Source of the DNA: Treponema sp.
Lineage (GTDB): Bacteria; Spirochaetota; Spirochaetia; Treponematales; Treponemataceae
Reading direction: 5' to 3'
DNA length: 64,000 nt
Assembly (NCBI GenBank): GCA_016294105.1
Contig: JAEDCN010000003.1
Location: 1 to 64,000, forward strand
Part shown: positions 30,187-39,007 of the stretch, piece by piece
How the letters are laid out: the number at the start of each line of letters is the position of its first letter
Position numbering within the stretch: position 1 is the stretch's first letter
Program-made: the position numbers and the translations under genes
The notes under the pieces: model-generated
The model's input: only the letters and a program-made list of their open reading frames with translations
The model's database searches: none
Told to the model about the DNA's origin: nothing

Positions 30187-30927
30187 TTACTCAGCACCGA
30201 ATCCCTCAGGGAAGTCAGCGTTGGTGTATACGTTCTGAACGTCGTCGTCCTCTTCAAGACGATCGATGAGCTTCTGCAACTTGGTGGCAGTCTCATTGTC
30301 AACAGCAGAATACATATCGGGAACCATTGCTACCTCAGCAGATACGGACTCATAGCCCTTACCCTGCAGTACTTCCAAAACGCTTTCAAAGTTAGCAGGA
30401 TCTGTAGTAACAGTAATAATTCCGTCCTCAGTTACAATGTCGTCTGCACCAGCTTCCAAAGCTACATCCATAACTTCATCTTCACTTACTACTTCGGCAT
30501 CATACTCAATAACACCTTTGCGGTTAAACATATAAGCAACAGAACCTGTTGCACCCAAGTTTCCGCCACTCTTAGAGAAGATATTGCGAACGTTGGCAGC
30601 AGCACGGTTGTTATTATCGGTAAGAACTTCAACCAAGATGGCAACTCCACCTGGTCCATATCCTTCATACAACTTCTCTTCGTAAGAGGCACCACCTAAT
30701 TCTCCGGTACCCTTTTTAATAGCACGCTCAATGTTATCCTTAGGCATGTTTGCAGCACGTGCCTTAAGGATTGCGGTGCGCAACCGAGGATTGGAAGCAG
30801 GATCTCCACCACCCATGCGTGCGGCAATAGAGATTTCTTTGATGAATTTTGTAAACAACTGGCCACGCTTAGCGTCTGCAGCGCCCTTTGCGTGTTTAAT
30901 TGTAGCCCATTTACTATGTCCTGACAT
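30187..30927 (-). CDS. yebC: YebC/PmpR-family regulatory protein
   Basis: This encodes 246 residues starting MSGHSKWATIKHAKGAADAKRG, the hallmark of the family. The group includes transcription regulators and, as shown more recently for YebC-type proteins, ribosome-associated factors for proline-rich stretches. Full length. It lies upstream of ruvC, as in many bacteria. Confidence 0.96.
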   Translation of the reverse strand: MSGHSKWATIKHAKGAADAKRGQLFTKFIKEISIAARMGGGDPASNPRLRTAILKARAANMPKDNIERAIKKGTGELGGASYEEKLYEGYGPGGVAILVEVLTDNNNRAAANVRNIFSKSGGNLGATGSVAYMFNRKGVIEYDAEVVSEDEVMDVALEAGADDIVTEDGIITVTTDPANFESVLEVLQGKGYESVSAEVAMVPDMYSAVDNETATKLQKLIDRLEEDDDVQNVYTNADFPEGFGAE

Positions 30928-31081
30928 GGGAACTCCTTATTCGTAGATGCTTTTTCAAAAAAATTTACGTATCTATTATACGTATAGGAAGAAACATGTC
31001 AAGGGATAGTGAATTTTTCAACTGTTTTCATAGTTACGTTCTTTCTTGCATAAAGCCCCTCTTTGGTATATCATCAAAGGA

Positions 31082-31906
31082 ATGACTGCCGCTGAAAAAA
31101 ATCAACTGTATTCCCATCTGCGCACTATTTCCGCCTGGGCAAAAGGCTATCCTTCTGCTAGCTTTGACACAGAAATTCCACAGTTTACCGATGATCAAAT
31201 CCTTGTATCACAGCATGAACCAGTGGAATTGACTCAAGGTGAAAGTCCAGCAGTCATTTCAGTACCTCAGATTCAAGGTCGACAATTTCAGGCGGCAACA
31301 CTGGAGGAAATTTCCCGTCGGCAGGAAGCTATAGCCAGACTAGACTCTCAAATCAAGCAGTGTCAGCGGTGCAAGCTGTGCAAGGGCAGAACTCAGGCGG
31401 TACCGGGAACTGGTGTGTTGAATCCAGCAGTTCTGGTGATTGGAGAGGGACCAGGAGCCGACGAGGATGCCCAGGGCTTGCCCTTTGTGGGACCTGCAGG
31501 CCAGCTTTTGGATAAGATGCTAGCTGCTATCAATCTTTCTCGCACAACAAATTGCTATATTGCCAACATCGTTAAATGCCGTCCACCTAAAAATCGTGAC
31601 CCAGAGCCAGAAGAAAGCGATGCTTGCCGCTCCTATCTTGAAGCACAAATTGCCATCCTAAAGCCTGCCATGATTCTTGCAGTGGGGCGCATTGCCATAC
31701 AAAACCTGCTACAAACAAGCCAAGGTATTGGACAATTACGGGGAAAGATTCTCAGCTACAACAACATCCCCCTGATGGCTACCTACCATCCCAGTGCTCT
31801 GCTACGAAATCAGGAACTCAAGAGGCCAGCCTGGGAGGACTTGAAGATTTTTAGAACTCACCTGACCCAGCTCCATCCCGACTACGACAGAGCCTTTTTG
31901 CAATAG
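31082..31906 (+). CDS. uracil-DNA glycosylase, family 4/5 type
   Basis: This encodes 274 residues from the ATG at 31082 (AAAGGA adjacent). The glycosylase core has the iron-sulfur cysteines beginning CQRCKLCKGR, motif GEGPGADEDAQGLPFVGPAGQLLDK, NIVKCRPPKNRDPEPEE and the late motif ATYHPSALLR. It removes uracil from DNA. An N-terminal extension of about 90 residues has no recognised domain, as in other spirochaete homologues. It is followed 11 bp later by priA. Confidence 0.92.
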   Translation: MTAAEKNQLYSHLRTISAWAKGYPSASFDTEIPQFTDDQILVSQHEPVELTQGESPAVISVPQIQGRQFQAATLEEISRRQEAIARLDSQIKQCQRCKLCKGRTQAVPGTGVLNPAVLVIGEGPGADEDAQGLPFVGPAGQLLDKMLAAINLSRTTNCYIANIVKCRPPKNRDPEPEESDACRSYLEAQIAILKPAMILAVGRIAIQNLLQTSQGIGQLRGKILSYNNIPLMATYHPSALLRNQELKRPAWEDLKIFRTHLTQLHPDYDRAFLQ

Positions 31907-31917
31907 GATAAAAGGCC

Positions 31918-33945
31918 ATGATAAATCAGAAAGAAAATCAACTGTATCTAGAAACCTTGGTGAACGTGCCCCTTTCACAAAGCTTTACCTACAGCTGCCC
32001 TCCAGAATTGGCAGAGGAGATTGCGGTAGGAAAGCGGGTGGAAGTTCGCTTTGGAAATAGGCGAATGATTGCCTTTGTGGTGGATTTGCACAAAAATCTT
32101 CCAGAAAATCTTGCCGTCCCTGTAGAAAAGATAAAGCCCATATTAAAAATCCTTGATTCCCAGCCAGTATTTTCCCAGGAGCATCTGAAGCTTGCCCGCT
32201 GGATGGCTCACTATTATTTTTGTACCCAGGGAGAAGCCCTTGCCACCATGATTCCCTCTGGCAAGCGAGAAACCGAGGGACCAGGTCTTTCCCTCAGCGA
32301 AGGTGGCTTAGAATTTGAGCCCTGCACCCTTTCCCAGGAGCAACAGGAGGCAGTGGATGCCATCCTTCTTCCAAGTCCAGAAGAAAAACAGCAAGGCTCT
32401 CCCATTCACTACCTCTATGGACCCACTGGCACAGGAAAGACTGAAGTTTTTCTTTCCGTAGCAGAAAGAATTCTTTCTCAAGGAAAAGGCATTATTTATT
32501 TAGTGCCAGAAATCAGCCTCACCCATCAGGTGGTGGAATCCGTGGTACGTCGTTTTGGTGATACGGTGGCTATTCTTCACTCAAACCTGAGCCCCAGCCA
32601 GCGATTAAAGGAATGGAAGCGTATTATCCAACAGGAAGCCACCGTGGTAATTGGTGTGCGCAGTGCCGTCTTTGCACCAGTGCCCAACCTGGGATTGATT
32701 ATCATTGACGAGGAGCATGACGGCTCCTACAAATCTGGCTCCACTCCCCGTTACCATGCTCGACAGGTGGCTATGTATCGGTGCAGTCAAGCTGGCATTC
32801 CCTTGGTGATGGGAAGTGCCACTCCTTCTGTGGAAGCCTGGCATTTGATGGAAACAGGTCGATTCCATCGCCATAGCCTCACTACACGGCTGGCAGGCGG
32901 CAAGGTACCAGACATTACCTGTGTAGACTTGAGTCGCAACAAGGATGGAGGCTGTCTTTCTCCCCAGTTGTGTCATGAAATCAGGGAAACCTTAAAAGAA
33001 GGCCGACAAACCATTCTCTTCTTGAACCGACGGGGCTTTACCCACTTTTTCCGCTGCAATAGCTGTAGCTACGAGCTTAAATGCAAGAACTGCTCCGTGG
33101 CCCTCACCTACCACAAATCCCAGGGACGATTACGGTGTCATTACTGTGGCTGGAGTATGGAGCCACCCAAGCTTTGTCCCCAATGTGGCTCCTTGGACGT
33201 GGGATATTCTGGCTTTGGCACAGAGTTTATCGAAGCTGAAACCAGGGCAAAATTTCCCCAAGCTCGAATTAGCCGCATCGACACCGATAGCATCACCAAA
33301 AAGGGGGAGCTTCAGGAAAAAATCAAAGATTTTCGTCAGGGCAACATTGACATACTGCTAGGAACCCAGATGGTGGCCAAGGGATTGAATTTCCCTAACT
33401 TAAAGCTGGTGGGTGTGGTTATGGCAGATACGGGCCTCCACATGCCAGACTTTCGCTCAGCGGAGCGAACCTTTTCCCTCATTACCCAGGTGGCTGGGCG
33501 GGCGGGACGATTCTTTCCCGACGGAAAGGTGATTGTCCAAAGCTTTAGCCCTCAGCGGGAAGCCATTGCCTATGCCTGTAAGGGAGACACCAAGGGATTT
33601 TATCAGCAGGAAATCCAGCAACGAGAAATCTTAGGCTTTCCACCCTTTGCCCGCCTAGTACGGCTGGTGTTTCGCTCGGCAAATCAAGAGGAAGCACAAA
33701 AGGCTGCCTTTGGTGCCGCCCACATCTTTTCCCAGGAAATTGAAAAAAAGAGCTTATTGGTAGATGTAATGGGTCCTTCTGAGTGTCCCTTGGCCATGGT
33801 GGCGGCAAATTACCGCTGGCAGGTGCTTTTGCGTGCCCGAGATATGGCTCCCCTGCACCGTCTTTGTCATGGCTTTATCCAAGGATACAAGGGCCCCCAG
33901 AAGGTGTACATAGAAATGGATGTGGATCCTGTAAATCTTTTGTAA
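31918..33945 (+). CDS. priA: primosomal protein N' (PriA helicase)
   Basis: This encodes 675 residues. PriA reloads the replisome at stalled forks. The N-terminal DNA-binding domain starts LETLVNVPLSQSFTYSCP. Walker A is GPTGTGKTEVFL and the DEAH-like box is IIDEEHD. Two zinc-binding clusters (CNSCSYELKCKNC and CHYCGW...CPQCGS) lie near residues 380-425. GTQMVAKGLNFPNL and QVAGRAGRF are the late helicase motifs. Somewhat shorter than E. coli PriA (732) but complete. Confidence 0.96.
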   Translation: MINQKENQLYLETLVNVPLSQSFTYSCPPELAEEIAVGKRVEVRFGNRRMIAFVVDLHKNLPENLAVPVEKIKPILKILDSQPVFSQEHLKLARWMAHYYFCTQGEALATMIPSGKRETEGPGLSLSEGGLEFEPCTLSQEQQEAVDAILLPSPEEKQQGSPIHYLYGPTGTGKTEVFLSVAERILSQGKGIIYLVPEISLTHQVVESVVRRFGDTVAILHSNLSPSQRLKEWKRIIQQEATVVIGVRSAVFAPVPNLGLIIIDEEHDGSYKSGSTPRYHARQVAMYRCSQAGIPLVMGSATPSVEAWHLMETGRFHRHSLTTRLAGGKVPDITCVDLSRNKDGGCLSPQLCHEIRETLKEGRQTILFLNRRGFTHFFRCNSCSYELKCKNCSVALTYHKSQGRLRCHYCGWSMEPPKLCPQCGSLDVGYSGFGTEFIEAETRAKFPQARISRIDTDSITKKGELQEKIKDFRQGNIDILLGTQMVAKGLNFPNLKLVGVVMADTGLHMPDFRSAERTFSLITQVAGRAGRFFPDGKVIVQSFSPQREAIAYACKGDTKGFYQQEIQQREILGFPPFARLVRLVFRSANQEEAQKAAFGAAHIFSQEIEKKSLLVDVMGPSECPLAMVAANYRWQVLLRARDMAPLHRLCHGFIQGYKGPQKVYIEMDVDPVNLL

Positions 33946-33953
33946 ACAAAAAG

Positions 33954-34790
33954 TTAATGGCGACGCTGGCCAGAAAAGCTCACATTCCACAGGAAAAGTC
34001 CCTGGGGAGGAGCCGTGGGACCTGCAAGGCTTCTATCTTTTTTTTCCAAGATTTCCTTAAAAAATGCAGCATCCTTTCCTTGAGCCTCATAGTGAATCAA
34101 GGAGCCAACTATTGAGCGAACCATCTTCCACAAAAAAGCATTGGCAGAAATCTCAAACACCAGCTGCTGCCCTTCAGGATAAAAAACAGCCGATTCAAGG
34201 TAACGAAACTTGGAGGGACTGACATCTCCAGCTGCAGCAAAGGTAGTACAGTCCAGCTCCCCCTGGAGGCAGGCTGCCATTTGATTCAAGGTTTTAATAT
34301 TGGGGCGACGGCGCAGGGGCCATACATAGGGCATCAGGTGGGCCGGTGGGGTGGCCTCTGGATACAAGAAATAACGATAGGTTCGTGAAATGGCTGAAAA
34401 CCGTGAATGAAAGTCAGGCTCTGCTAATCGAGCTTCTCGCACTCGAATATCCTTGGGCAAAATACTGTTCAAGGCAGGAATATAGCTTTCCGCTGGCATG
34501 GAGGCAATGGAGGAATAAAAGTTAGCAGCCTGACCATAGGCATGAACCCCAGAATCAGTGCGACCAGAACCGATAAGTTGCACTGGCTCCTTGGCAAGCT
34601 TTTCTAGAGCCTTTTCCAGCTCTCCCTGCACGGTACGCACTGGCTTACCGGCAGCAGCCTTATCCTGCCGTTGCCAGCCGCAAAAATGGGTGCCATCGTA
34701 GGAAATAGTCAGATGAATATTTTTACCACTGGGAATTGCTTTGGTTTGGTTATTATCCAGAGACTCACCAGATACTAATTGCTGGCTCAT
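33954..34790 (-). CDS. truA: tRNA pseudouridine(38-40) synthase TruA
   Basis: This encodes 278 residues with SYDGTHFCGWQRQ and the catalytic Asp in GSGRTDSGVHAYGQ. TruA modifies positions 38-40 of the anticodon arm. About 15 extra residues precede the usual start. It converges on priA with 8 bp between stops and lies 6 bp after the DUF2225 gene. Confidence 0.95.
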   Translation of the reverse strand: MSQQLVSGESLDNNQTKAIPSGKNIHLTISYDGTHFCGWQRQDKAAAGKPVRTVQGELEKALEKLAKEPVQLIGSGRTDSGVHAYGQAANFYSSIASMPAESYIPALNSILPKDIRVREARLAEPDFHSRFSAISRTYRYFLYPEATPPAHLMPYVWPLRRRPNIKTLNQMAACLQGELDCTTFAAAGDVSPSKFRYLESAVFYPEGQQLVFEISANAFLWKMVRSIVGSLIHYEAQGKDAAFFKEILEKKDRSLAGPTAPPQGLFLWNVSFSGQRRH

Positions 34791-34796
34791 ATGTGC

Positions 34797-35708
34797 TTAC
34801 TCATCATCATCGTCGTCAATAAAGTCAATTTCAGAAGCTTCTTTTAGCTCCTTAGTTAAATTGTCATAGAGATTTCGAGAATGCTCCAACAAGGGGCCTG
34901 GCTTTTCCTTGGAGGATTTACCCAGACCAAAGATTCGAGCAATGGCACGCTTATTTTCATCAAGCTTTTTCAACCGAGCAGGAATATTATCTCGCTGACC
35001 ATACTTATATTCAAGCAAGCCAGAAAGATAAATAACACCGTCGTAGCCGTAATTCTTGTCTATATCTGGGCCAAAGTTTGCCACACCAGCAATACTTTCT
35101 ATACGACCAGTTTCATATTCTAGGGCCAAGGGATAGAAGAACAAAGCCTTTCGGTAAAATACCTGCTGAACATAGTCGTAATTTCTGTCGGGCATCAGCT
35201 TGTGGAGGTAGCCACAAAGCCAAGCCAATCGCAAGGAAATAATTCCCTTCTTAATGGTGGGGGAATAACTTTTCGGCATAGCTTCATAAGTCAGCAGGGC
35301 AAGATAATACATGGCAGCCCCATCAAAAACAGTACGCTCACGATTCAAGTTGTAATGAGGAAAAATTCGTTCTACCTTTTTTCGCCGTTCCTCTTCTCCA
35401 TCAAGAATTTCCTCCGCCTCAGCAGAGGTAAGAGGCTTAAAGTCGTTCCAAAGCAGGGCTGTATGACAATTGGGACAGGCACCCACAGAATAAATCAAGG
35501 GATAAATCTGGCCATATTTTGCAGAAGGCTCAAAAATACGATGAAGCTCATCTGTTAATTCTCCAGCAATCATACGACCGCTACCACTGAGCATTTCTTC
35601 CCGGGGGAAGGGCTTACGACAAACAGTACAAGTCATTTTTTCCTTTGTATAAAAGGAAATAGCAGGTTTTTTTCCAGTATTAACATTTTTTTTGCTTGTT
35701 CTCAGCAT
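34797..35708 (-). CDS. DUF2225 protein
   Basis: This encodes 303 residues. The N-terminal zinc-ribbon-like MTCTVCRKPFPREEM and the later GACPNCHTALLWNDF fit DUF2225, a family common in spirochaetes and Firmicutes and of unknown function. The remainder is helical with TPR-like features and a strongly acidic end (IDFIDDDDDE). Its start overlaps the acpS stop by 7 bases. Confidence 0.8.
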   Translation of the reverse strand: MLRTSKKNVNTGKKPAISFYTKEKMTCTVCRKPFPREEMLSGSGRMIAGELTDELHRIFEPSAKYGQIYPLIYSVGACPNCHTALLWNDFKPLTSAEAEEILDGEEERRKKVERIFPHYNLNRERTVFDGAAMYYLALLTYEAMPKSYSPTIKKGIISLRLAWLCGYLHKLMPDRNYDYVQQVFYRKALFFYPLALEYETGRIESIAGVANFGPDIDKNYGYDGVIYLSGLLEYKYGQRDNIPARLKKLDENKRAIARIFGLGKSSKEKPGPLLEHSRNLYDNLTKELKEASEIDFIDDDDDE

Positions 35709-36094
35709 ATTTTTTCCTCCGAAGCACCAGCTTCCAATACGACATAGGCAATGCCGTAATTTCCATCATGACTTAAAGATATATGGGCAACCGTTGCACC
35801 CGATTCTTGAAGGCACTTTTTCGCAGAACCACAAAGGTGCAAAAAGGGCCTTCCTAATTCATCCTGTTGTACTTGAATGTCCTTCAGCACCAGATTCCGT
35901 AGTCCTGTTCCCAAAGCCTTTCCAAAAGCTTCCTTGGCAGCAAAGCGTACCGCTAAGGCTTGGGCCAAATCTGCTCTTTTTTCAAGGCTCTCTAGTTCCT
36001 GCTGTGAAAAAAAACGCTGAACAAGGGCCTTGTTCTCTGTCCAAGGCAGAAACCGATCTATTTGGACTATATCCACTCCAATTCCTACAATCAT
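35702..36094 (-). CDS. acpS: holo-[acyl-carrier-protein] synthase
   Basis: This encodes 130 residues with IVGIGVDIVQIDRF and the FAAKEAFGKALGTG motif, including the metal-binding Asp and Glu. It transfers 4'-phosphopantetheine to acyl carrier protein. It is in the ybbR-acpS-DUF2225-truA gene string. Confidence 0.95.
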   Translation of the reverse strand: MIVGIGVDIVQIDRFLPWTENKALVQRFFSQQELESLEKRADLAQALAVRFAAKEAFGKALGTGLRNLVLKDIQVQQDELGRPFLHLCGSAKKCLQESGATVAHISLSHDGNYGIAYVVLEAGASEEKIC

Positions 36095-36131
36095 AATTCT
36101 TGTTTAAATATCGGCAAAATAAAAGAGAAAA

Positions 36132-37349
36132 TCAGTCAACTTGTAGAACACCTCCGGTGTTCCTAGCACCTCCGGTGTTCCCAGCACCACTGGGACTAAG
36201 AGCACCAGTGGTGGCAGAAGAATCAGCAGGAGCATCCCCAGCACCAGCTGGTAGTGAGCTGGCATTGGAGCCAAACTCAGCTTCCGTTCCTTGATTTTCC
36301 GCTACTCCTTCACTTGAAGAAGCTTCCTTCTCTGGGGCCTGAAGTCCGTCTTTAGCCTCATCCTCAGCAATAGGATTTTCCGTGGATTCATCTTGGGAGA
36401 AGGGTGCCAAAAACACCTGTGCAGTACGATCACTTTGAGACACCAGACGGATTCCATTAGGCAGCACCACTTCCACTGGCAACTGGTAGGTATCTGCCTT
36501 TGTCAGGTCTGACAGAGTCAGTGCCGAGCAGTTTATACGGACAGTATGCAATTCTGGAACAAAGGCCTCCAGCTGATTTTGGTTTCCTGTTACCGTAAAG
36601 GTGATTCGTTCCGGCTCACAGGAGGCCTCCAACAAAGGATTTACCCCATACAGGTACACGGTTTGGTCAACAAATCGGCGGCTGGCAGTAATGGGCTGAA
36701 TGGTTACGGTAACCGTTACAGACTCATCATTATAGGAAACAAGATCGCTTTCATGATAAATGGGAACTTTTTGGGAAAAGGAGGTTCGTTTTTCATCTAC
36801 AGAAATAGCATCAGTGGACACTTCTACCATGGCATCCAGAATGGACTTGGCTCCAGATACTCCTATAGTAGAGGGCACGATAGATATGTCAGCAATTTCA
36901 TATCCTGAAGCAGGCGTTCCCTGGATTTCTGCCTCCACTGGAATCTGTCGTCTGTCCTTTTGAGCTATGGCTATTTCCAGAAAGCTTTTGTCCACAGTCA
37001 CTTCCAAAGGCTCAATTCCCATAATCTCTGGTGCCAAAAGGATTTCCACTGGCACCCTGTAGCTTCCAGCTTCAGTGTAATGGTCAAGGTTCACCAGGGC
37101 AGAAATATTTTTTTCGGTAATGCGAGCAAGATCTTCTGGTCGCCCCTTGAGGGAAACCTTTACGTGGCTGGGCAGAGTTTGGGCAGGCAGAGTTACTCCC
37201 TGGGAAGAAACATCCAAGGACACCACCAAGGTTTTTCCATCAATAGTAGCGGTACGATAGAAAAAATAGATGAAAACAGCCAGCACAAAGCAAATTAGCT
37301 TTATCGGCCAATTCCTTCTGAAAACCTTGTAGAACTCATGGATTTTCAT
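36132..37349 (-). CDS. YbbR-domain protein (CdaR-like regulator of CdaA)
   Basis: This encodes 405 residues from the ATG at 37349 (GGAGG 6 bases upstream). One N-terminal membrane helix (about residues 16-33) is followed by YbbR repeats (VSLDVSSQGVTLPAQTLPSHVKVSLKGRPEDL and later copies) facing the periplasm. CdaR-type proteins bind and tune the diadenylate cyclase CdaA, whose gene overlaps upstream by 14 bases. The last 60 or so residues are low-complexity (Ser/Gly/Ala) with duplicated NTGGARNTGGV, encoded by a small direct repeat. Confidence 0.88.
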   Translation of the reverse strand: MKIHEFYKVFRRNWPIKLICFVLAVFIYFFYRTATIDGKTLVVSLDVSSQGVTLPAQTLPSHVKVSLKGRPEDLARITEKNISALVNLDHYTEAGSYRVPVEILLAPEIMGIEPLEVTVDKSFLEIAIAQKDRRQIPVEAEIQGTPASGYEIADISIVPSTIGVSGAKSILDAMVEVSTDAISVDEKRTSFSQKVPIYHESDLVSYNDESVTVTVTIQPITASRRFVDQTVYLYGVNPLLEASCEPERITFTVTGNQNQLEAFVPELHTVRINCSALTLSDLTKADTYQLPVEVVLPNGIRLVSQSDRTAQVFLAPFSQDESTENPIAEDEAKDGLQAPEKEASSSEGVAENQGTEAEFGSNASSLPAGAGDAPADSSATTGALSPSGAGNTGGARNTGGVLQVD

Positions 37350-38178
37350 GCACATCCTCCTTCCGCTGTTCCATGGTGGCAGTCTTTGCCTCATCTTCCA
37401 TGGAGGTGAAGTTTTCGTCGGAAAGCTCCAGATGATCTTCCAGCATCTTTCTCACCTGCTCTAGGGACAGGTCGTAGTACAATCGTGACTCACAGGCCAC
37501 ACTCAAAGCTCCCGTTTCCTCGGAAACCACTAGAATGATGGCATCAGTTTGCTCGGAAAGTCCCAAGGCAGCACGGTGGCGAGTACCAAAGGTTTTTTCA
37601 ATATCGTATTGCTCCGATACAGGTAAGAAGCAGCCTGCTGAAATAATGCGGCCACCACGAATGACTACCGCTCCGTCGTGGAGCTTTGTGTCAAACTCAA
37701 AAATCGTGCTTAAAAGGGAGGAGGTTACCAAGGCATTGATAACGGTACCAGAATCGATGACACCCTGAATGTCAGTCTTTCCGGCAAATACCACCAACAT
37801 TCCCCGCCGCCGCTGGGACAGCTCCTCGGCAGAAGTTAAAACGGAGTCCACATACATGTGCTTCTTCTTCTTGCTGGGACGCCACTCAGTCTGACCAAGG
37901 CGAAGAAGCATCTTTCGTAACTCTGGTTGAAACACTACGAAAAATCCCACCAAGAGGCTAGGAGTCAAGGCATTGAGAATCCACAAAAGCAGGGACAACT
38001 GAAGGAAGGTAGCCAAAACGTAGGCCACACCCAAAATGATGATTACCTTCAGCAGCTGTAATCCGTTTGTCTTTACCAGCACCTCATAGGCCTTATACAG
38101 GATGAAGGTCAACAAACAGATATCTATTACCGGCCGAATGTAATTGTAGCTGTTAGCTAATACTGCCAATCCGTTCAC
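37336..38178 (-). CDS. cdaA: diadenylate cyclase CdaA
   Basis: This encodes 280 residues: three N-terminal membrane helices (about residues 12-85) and a DAC domain with LHDGAVVIRGGRI and GTRHRAALGLSE, the residues that bind ATP and metal. It makes cyclic di-AMP, a signal for osmolyte and wall control. It overlaps ybbR downstream and folP upstream, so the set is one operon. Confidence 0.95.
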   Translation of the reverse strand: MNGLAVLANSYNYIRPVIDICLLTFILYKAYEVLVKTNGLQLLKVIIILGVAYVLATFLQLSLLLWILNALTPSLLVGFFVVFQPELRKMLLRLGQTEWRPSKKKKHMYVDSVLTSAEELSQRRRGMLVVFAGKTDIQGVIDSGTVINALVTSSLLSTIFEFDTKLHDGAVVIRGGRIISAGCFLPVSEQYDIEKTFGTRHRAALGLSEQTDAIILVVSEETGALSVACESRLYYDLSLEQVRKMLEDHLELSDENFTSMEDEAKTATMEQRKEDVHENP

Positions 38179-39007
38179 TTTTCAAATTCTCCAACACCAA
38201 AAGCATATCCCGTGTGGCAGCCACATCATGGACCCGCAAAATCGAGGCTCCTGCCATCACAGCCACCATATTTGTGGCCAAGGTTCCTGCAAGTCTATCT
38301 TCCGGAGGGGGATTTCTTCCTGTCATTTGTGCCACAAAAGACTTTCGAGACACTCCCATCACCACAGGATACTTGCCGCCACAAAGTTTACCACATTCTG
38401 TAACAAGAATCCTGTTGGCCTGAAAATTCTTTCCAAAGCAGATTCCAGGATCCAACCATATTTTATCCGACTCTATGCCCAAAGACAAGGCTACCCGCAC
38501 CCGTTGCTGCAAATATGCATCCACTTGTGCAAAGGCAGTGCTTCCCAAGGGATTATGCTGCATGGTGGAAGGAATTCCCTGCTTATGCATGAGAATAACT
38601 GTCAAACCCTTGTCAGCAGCAAAGGCTCCCAGTTCAGGATCGTCCTCTAAGGCAGAAATATCGTTCACAATGGAAGCTCCCTGCTGCCAGGCTGCTTCCA
38701 TAACAGCTTTTTTTCGAGTATCAATGGAAAGGGGAACGGAGCTATGACGGCGAATCTCCTCTATGACAGGAATCAGACGACGAATCTCTTCTTCTGCCTC
38801 CACGTACTGGGAGCCAGGCCTACTGGATTCAGCCCCTAAATCAAGGATATCCGCACCTTCTTCCACCAGCTGCAAAGCCAATTCCGCTCCCTGATGACCT
38901 AAACCACGACTTTCCTGCCAAAAGGAATCAGGGGTCGCATTCACAATCCCCATAATCTTTGGGGTGTAGCTAGAAGCACTGGCTCTAAAGCAGAAATCCT
39001 CAGCCAT
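38153..39007 (-). CDS. folP: dihydropteroate synthase
   Basis: This encodes 284 residues with MGIVNATPDSF, ILDLGAESSRPG, SIVNDISAL, WLDPGICFGK and GVSRKSF, covering pterin and pABA binding. It is a folate synthesis enzyme and the sulfonamide target. It overlaps dxs by 8 bases and cdaA by 26 bases. Confidence 0.96.
   Translation of the reverse strand: MAEDFCFRASASSYTPKIMGIVNATPDSFWQESRGLGHQGAELALQLVEEGADILDLGAESSRPGSQYVEAEEEIRRLIPVIEEIRRHSSVPLSIDTRKKAVMEAAWQQGASIVNDISALEDDPELGAFAADKGLTVILMHKQGIPSTMQHNPLGSTAFAQVDAYLQQRVRVALSLGIESDKIWLDPGICFGKNFQANRILVTECGKLCGGKYPVVMGVSRKSFVAQMTGRNPPPEDRLAGTLATNMVAVMAGASILRVHDVAATRDMLLVLENLKSERIGSIS

Noticed and set aside
38228..38650. 140-codon plus-strand frame opposite folP
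   Set aside because: Conserved folP coding on the other strand explains it; no ribosome site.
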